Shown: positions 61,042 to 64,000 of the stretch, one piece after another
Position numbering within the stretch: position 1 is the stretch's first letter
Layout of the letters: each line of letters starts with the position of its first letter
From: Poriferisodalis sp965116245
GTDB lineage: Bacteria; Actinomycetota; Acidimicrobiia; Acidimicrobiales; Poriferisodalaceae
Direction: 5' to 3'
Length of the DNA stretch: 64,000 bases
Assembly: GCA_965116245.1 (NCBI GenBank)
Contig: OZ220497.1
Span: 1,550,001-1,614,000, forward strand
The notes under the pieces: model-generated
What the model was told of the DNA's origin: nothing
The model's database searches: none
Seen by the model: the letters and a program-made list of their open reading frames with translations, nothing else
Translations under genes and position numbers: made by a program

Positions 61042-62091
61042 ATGAAACCGGTCCAGATGGCTGCCAATCGACCGACAGGGCATACACCTAGTGCTCCCGC
61101 TTGGTGTGTGGTTGACTTCCCCGAACTCACCGTATTTTCGATGATCTTCGCAAAGCCAACAGCCTGCGCTGAAGTTTGTGCTGAGCCACAAAACCACGCT
61201 GAAGCCCCAGGCAACGTAGTCCTAGACGAGTCTGGAGCCCCAGACAACGCAGGCACTGTGGCGAGGTTGCGGGCGGCGCTAACCAGCGGCGAGGACCTGC
61301 CCGATCACGTTGAGCGCGCCAGGGTTGTCAACTTCACCGAGGACGGAGACGACGCGGCTGGAGTTCAGGGCAATGTTGCAGATGGCGACATCAAGGGCGT
61401 TGAGACCGTGTTCATGGCCTACTGGGTGAACCCAGCGGCTTACGAACGCTGGCGCCATAGCTGCGAGGCACTGTGCCTGGCCGGGCTGTACTGCGAAACG
61501 GCCTATATTCCTGCCGACCGCTGGGAGACCATTGCGGGCACCAAACGGCCTCTGCCCGGTATCCGCAATCTGACGTCTGTGGACCTCACCGAGTTGCACG
61601 ACTACTGGGGCTCAGCAAGAGACCGCATGGCGGCGAGCCAACATGACCCATTTGAGGCAGCACCCGGCTCACCGCTGCCAGCCAATTTGTGCCTTATTCG
61701 TTCAGGTCAAAAATGGGACGAGTGCCTCTCCGATGAGCGAGAGATGTACTTCACCGACATTGAACCTAAACTGCGGGCTGGCATCGAATACTTGGCCCGC
61801 AACCCCAAATCCGGCTGCATCTCTAGTCGCTTTTTGCGTGAGCAGAACATGGATGGAGATGACCTGGAGTCCACCAGCTTCGTGGGCTGGTTCGAGGACT
61901 TAGCTTCGTTGGAAACCTGGTCGCGCTCACATTCCACGCACATGGCCATCTTTCACTCTTTCCTCTCAACCGCTCAGCTACTGGGCCGACCGCCCAAGTT
62001 GCGTTTGTGGCATGAGGTATCAGTGCTACCCGAATGTGGCGTGGAGATGATCAACCAAGAACTCTCGCCCTTGTCATCGCTGGTTAGCTAA
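61042..62091 (+). CDS. Aldoxime dehydratase (OxdA-type heme protein)
   Basis: A 349-residue heme enzyme that dehydrates aldoximes to nitriles. The family map matches: DYWGSARDRM (Arg193, equal to Arg178 of OxdRE/OxdA), NLCLIRSGQKW (Ser221, equal to Ser219), SHSTHMAIFHSF with heme-ligand His300 (His299), and LRLWHEVSVLP with catalytic His324 (His320). About 13 residues are missing between the Arg and Ser sites relative to OxdA, in a loop. The first 60 residues differ and the ribosome site is weak. It starts 25 bases after the indolepyruvate oxidoreductase. No nitrilase or nitrile hydratase gene is seen in the window. Confidence 0.87.
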   Translation: MKPVQMAANRPTGHTPSAPAWCVVDFPELTVFSMIFAKPTACAEVCAEPQNHAEAPGNVVLDESGAPDNAGTVARLRAALTSGEDLPDHVERARVVNFTEDGDDAAGVQGNVADGDIKGVETVFMAYWVNPAAYERWRHSCEALCLAGLYCETAYIPADRWETIAGTKRPLPGIRNLTSVDLTELHDYWGSARDRMAASQHDPFEAAPGSPLPANLCLIRSGQKWDECLSDEREMYFTDIEPKLRAGIEYLARNPKSGCISSRFLREQNMDGDDLESTSFVGWFEDLASLETWSRSHSTHMAIFHSFLSTAQLLGRPPKLRLWHEVSVLPECGVEMINQELSPLSSLVS

Positions 62092-62146
62092 CTAGCTGGC
62101 CAAGGGCAGCAGCGCGGACTAGCGCGACTCCTAGGCTCTGCCGCTG

Positions 62147-63259
62147 ATGGCTGAGCAAAGCCCGCTTCCGGGGTCGGATGCACGCGATGGCGGACTTCTG
62201 GAGGGGCTGCCGGGTCGCGACCTGGACAGTCTGGACTTGAACGGTCTTGACATAGCGCCCACGGTGCTTGATCTGGTGGGCCGCACGCCGATGGTACGCC
62301 TGACGCGCGTAGCGCCTCACCTGGTCACGCCGGTAGTCGCGAAACTAGAAACCACTAATCCGGGCGGGTCGGTGAAGGACCGTGCTGCGATAGCCATGAT
62401 CACCGCAGCCGAAGCAGCAGGCCACTTGAAACCCGGTGACGTCATCGTGGAGCCCACTTCGGGCAATACCGGCGTGGGCTTGGCAATGGTGGCGGCCCAG
62501 CGCGGCTACCGCTGCCTATTCGTGTGTACCGACAAGGTAGCCCCTGAGAAGGTCGCCCTGTTGCGTGCATACGGTGCTGAGGTCGTGGTTTGCCCGGCCA
62601 AGGTTGCTCCCGAAGATCCCCGCTCCTACTACTCCACGGCGGCTCGACTGCGGGAGCAGACGCCTCGAGCCTTCTCACCGAACCAATACTCAAACCAAGA
62701 CAACCCGCAAGCGCACTACGAAACCACCGGTCCAGAAATCTGGGCACAGACCGGCGGGCGCGTCACACACTTCGTTGCTGGCGCGGGCACTGGCGGCACA
62801 GTCAGCGGGGTCGGGCGCTATCTAAAGGAACAGAACCCGGCCATCGAGGTAATAGTTGCTGACCCACCCGAGTCGGTCTACGCGGGCGGCGATGGCAGCT
62901 CCTACCTGGTGGAGGGCATCGGCGAGGACTTCTGGCCCTCCACGTACCACGCCGAAGTTGTCGATCTGGTGATTCCGGTCACAGACGCAGACTCATTTGC
63001 TATGGCTAGGCGGGTGACAGCCACTGAGGGACTTTTGATTGGCGGATCAGGTGGAACCGCTGTGACGGGCGCGCTGCGAATAGCGGACGAACTGGACGCA
63101 GCGGGCCGAGCGAGAGAGTCTATGGTGGTCACGCTCATTCCTGACTCCGGTCGCCTCTATCTCAGTCGCGTCTTTGACGACAAATGGCTGGAATCCCAGG
63201 GACTCGAACCGGGGCATGAAGTAGGGCTTGGCGCAACAGAAGCAAGAGTCGGCGACTGA
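62147..63259 (+). CDS. PLP-dependent cystathionine beta-synthase / cysteine synthase family protein
   Basis: A 370-residue fold-type II PLP enzyme. PLP-binding Lys77 in GGSVKDRAA, substrate loop EPTSGNTGVGLAM, phosphate loop GAGTGGTVSGVGRYL, and the end of the catalytic domain IPDSGRLYLSRVFDDKW are present. DPPESVYAGG and VEGIGEDFWPSTY resemble actinobacterial cystathionine beta-synthase (about 460 residues), but this protein stops at the point where the C-terminal CBS (Bateman) pair begins. The first 35 residues are an extra polar leader. Its stop overlaps the next gene (TGATG), which encodes the matching transsulfuration partner, so beta-synthase is preferred over cysteine synthase. Confidence 0.88.
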   Translation: MAEQSPLPGSDARDGGLLEGLPGRDLDSLDLNGLDIAPTVLDLVGRTPMVRLTRVAPHLVTPVVAKLETTNPGGSVKDRAAIAMITAAEAAGHLKPGDVIVEPTSGNTGVGLAMVAAQRGYRCLFVCTDKVAPEKVALLRAYGAEVVVCPAKVAPEDPRSYYSTAARLREQTPRAFSPNQYSNQDNPQAHYETTGPEIWAQTGGRVTHFVAGAGTGGTVSGVGRYLKEQNPAIEVIVADPPESVYAGGDGSSYLVEGIGEDFWPSTYHAEVVDLVIPVTDADSFAMARRVTATEGLLIGGSGGTAVTGALRIADELDAAGRARESMVVTLIPDSGRLYLSRVFDDKWLESQGLEPGHEVGLGATEARVGD

Positions 63260-64000
63260 TGCTGGGCGGCAACCCGCAGTTGTCGGGCTTTGAGGACAGC
63301 GAGGAGTTCGGCTTCGAAACGCGTGCGATCCGAGCAGGACAACCCCACGACCCCTATAGCGGTGCGGTTGTCACGCCCATCTCACTTGCTACGACTTTTG
63401 CACAGGAAGCGGTCGGTCAAACTCGCCACGGCTACGAATACGGCCGGACGGGCAATCCAACGCGTCACGCCTACCAGGCATGCGTGGCTTCGTTAGAAGG
63501 GGCCCGGCATGGATTCGCTTTCGCGAGCGGGCTGGCGGCCTCAGATGCGCTATTGCGGATCTTGCGGCCCGGCGACAGCCTGCTGCTTGGGGACGACGCC
63601 TATGGTGGCACGTTTCGGCTCATAGACACAGTGTTTGGCAACGCGGGCGTACAGCACGCCGCAGTTGACCTCACAGCGCCGGACAAGATCCGTGACGCCT
63701 GGACGCCCAACACCCGTCTGGTGTGGCTGGAAACACCCACGAACCCGCTGCTCACCATCTTTGATATTGAAGCTGTCTGCGCAGCCACCCACGAGATGGG
63801 CGGCATCGTGGTGGTTGACAACACGTTCGCAACGCCGTACCTGCAGCGCCCACTTGCGTTGGGTGCCGATGTCGTAGTGCATTCGGCCACAAAGTACCTG
63901 GGCGGTCACAGCGATGTAGTGGGCGGCTTCGTAGCTACCAATGATGACCGACTAGCTGAGCATTTGGTGTTTACGCAAAACGCTGTGGGCGCTGTTCCCA
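63259..64000 (+). CDS. Cystathionine gamma-synthase/gamma-lyase (3' end cut by window)
   Basis: A Cys/Met-metabolism PLP enzyme, open to the end of the window, so no stop is seen. ATG at 63259 overlaps the upstream stop. Family motifs: FETRAIRAGQPHDP, GAVVTPISLATTF, YEYGRTGNPTR, FASGLAASDA, DAYGGTFRL, VWLETPTNPLL, VVVDNTFATPYLQRPL and PLP Lys212 in HSATKYLGGHSD. With the upstream gene it could run reverse transsulfuration (homocysteine to cysteine) or form cystathionine from O-acyl-homoserine; the split between synthase and lyase cannot be made by sequence alone here. Confidence 0.92.
   Translation, partial: MLGGNPQLSGFEDSEEFGFETRAIRAGQPHDPYSGAVVTPISLATTFAQEAVGQTRHGYEYGRTGNPTRHAYQACVASLEGARHGFAFASGLAASDALLRILRPGDSLLLGDDAYGGTFRLIDTVFGNAGVQHAAVDLTAPDKIRDAWTPNTRLVWLETPTNPLLTIFDIEAVCAATHEMGGIVVVDNTFATPYLQRPLALGADVVVHSATKYLGGHSDVVGGFVATNDDRLAEHLVFTQNAVGAVP

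Overview
The window reads as chromosomal DNA of a moderately GC-rich actinobacterium, most likely an Acidimicrobiia-type lineage. The reasons are the actinobacterial gene orders (mfd, foldase lipoprotein, mazG, eno, ftsB; then DUF501, ppx), a bS22 gene on the minus strand, inositol-phosphate synthase, a DUF222/HNH protein, and secreted fibronectin-III proteins with long poly-threonine stalks. The class assignment is inference; nothing here fixes it at species level.

Layout. 0-15.2 kb is a housekeeping block: tatD, rsmA, ispE, bS22 (-), an FN3 surface protein, tRNA-Gln, a GlmU-like pyrophosphorylase without its acetyltransferase half, prs, rplY, pth, mfd, a foldase lipoprotein, mazG, eno, ftsB. 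15.3-27.8 kb is a CO-dehydrogenase/xanthine-dehydrogenase-type module (coxS, coxM, then MoxR, VWA, split XdhC, MobA-like and CoxG genes) mixed with an SDR, a desaturase, an aldo/keto reductase, a TPR protein and an acyl-CoA dehydrogenase. No molybdenum-binding large subunit is present. The module lies between ftsB and DUF501-ppx. 27.9-31.8 kb holds DUF501, ppx, a GNAT, an Fe-S PD-(D/E)XK nuclease and a small unknown.

32-34.1 kb is a NaeI-type restriction-modification pair beside tRNA-Leu. 34.7-38.9 kb holds a P450, ino1, a SixA-like phosphatase and an EamA transporter. 38.9-40.3 kb is a decayed two-gene ATPase system in which both genes appear internally deleted. 40.3-44.4 kb holds two more FN3 surface-protein genes; one is interrupted by an in-frame amber codon and preceded by a 12-nt homopolymer. 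44.5-52.9 kb holds PPK2, an SDR, an MFS transporter, an ABC polysaccharide exporter and a two-domain glycosyltransferase.

53.1-54.2 kb is the most notable locus: a GrdB-like protein whose frame continues through a TGA placed at the first position of a U-x-x-C motif, with a hairpin directly downstream. It is a probable selenoprotein. The rest holds an MFS transporter, a DUF222/HNH protein with a duplicated 5' region, a fused indolepyruvate:ferredoxin oxidoreductase, an aldoxime dehydratase, and overlapping cystathionine beta-synthase-like and gamma-synthase-like genes, the last cut by the window end.

A recurring trait is short tandem duplication (14-27 bp units) in spacers and in linker-coding DNA.
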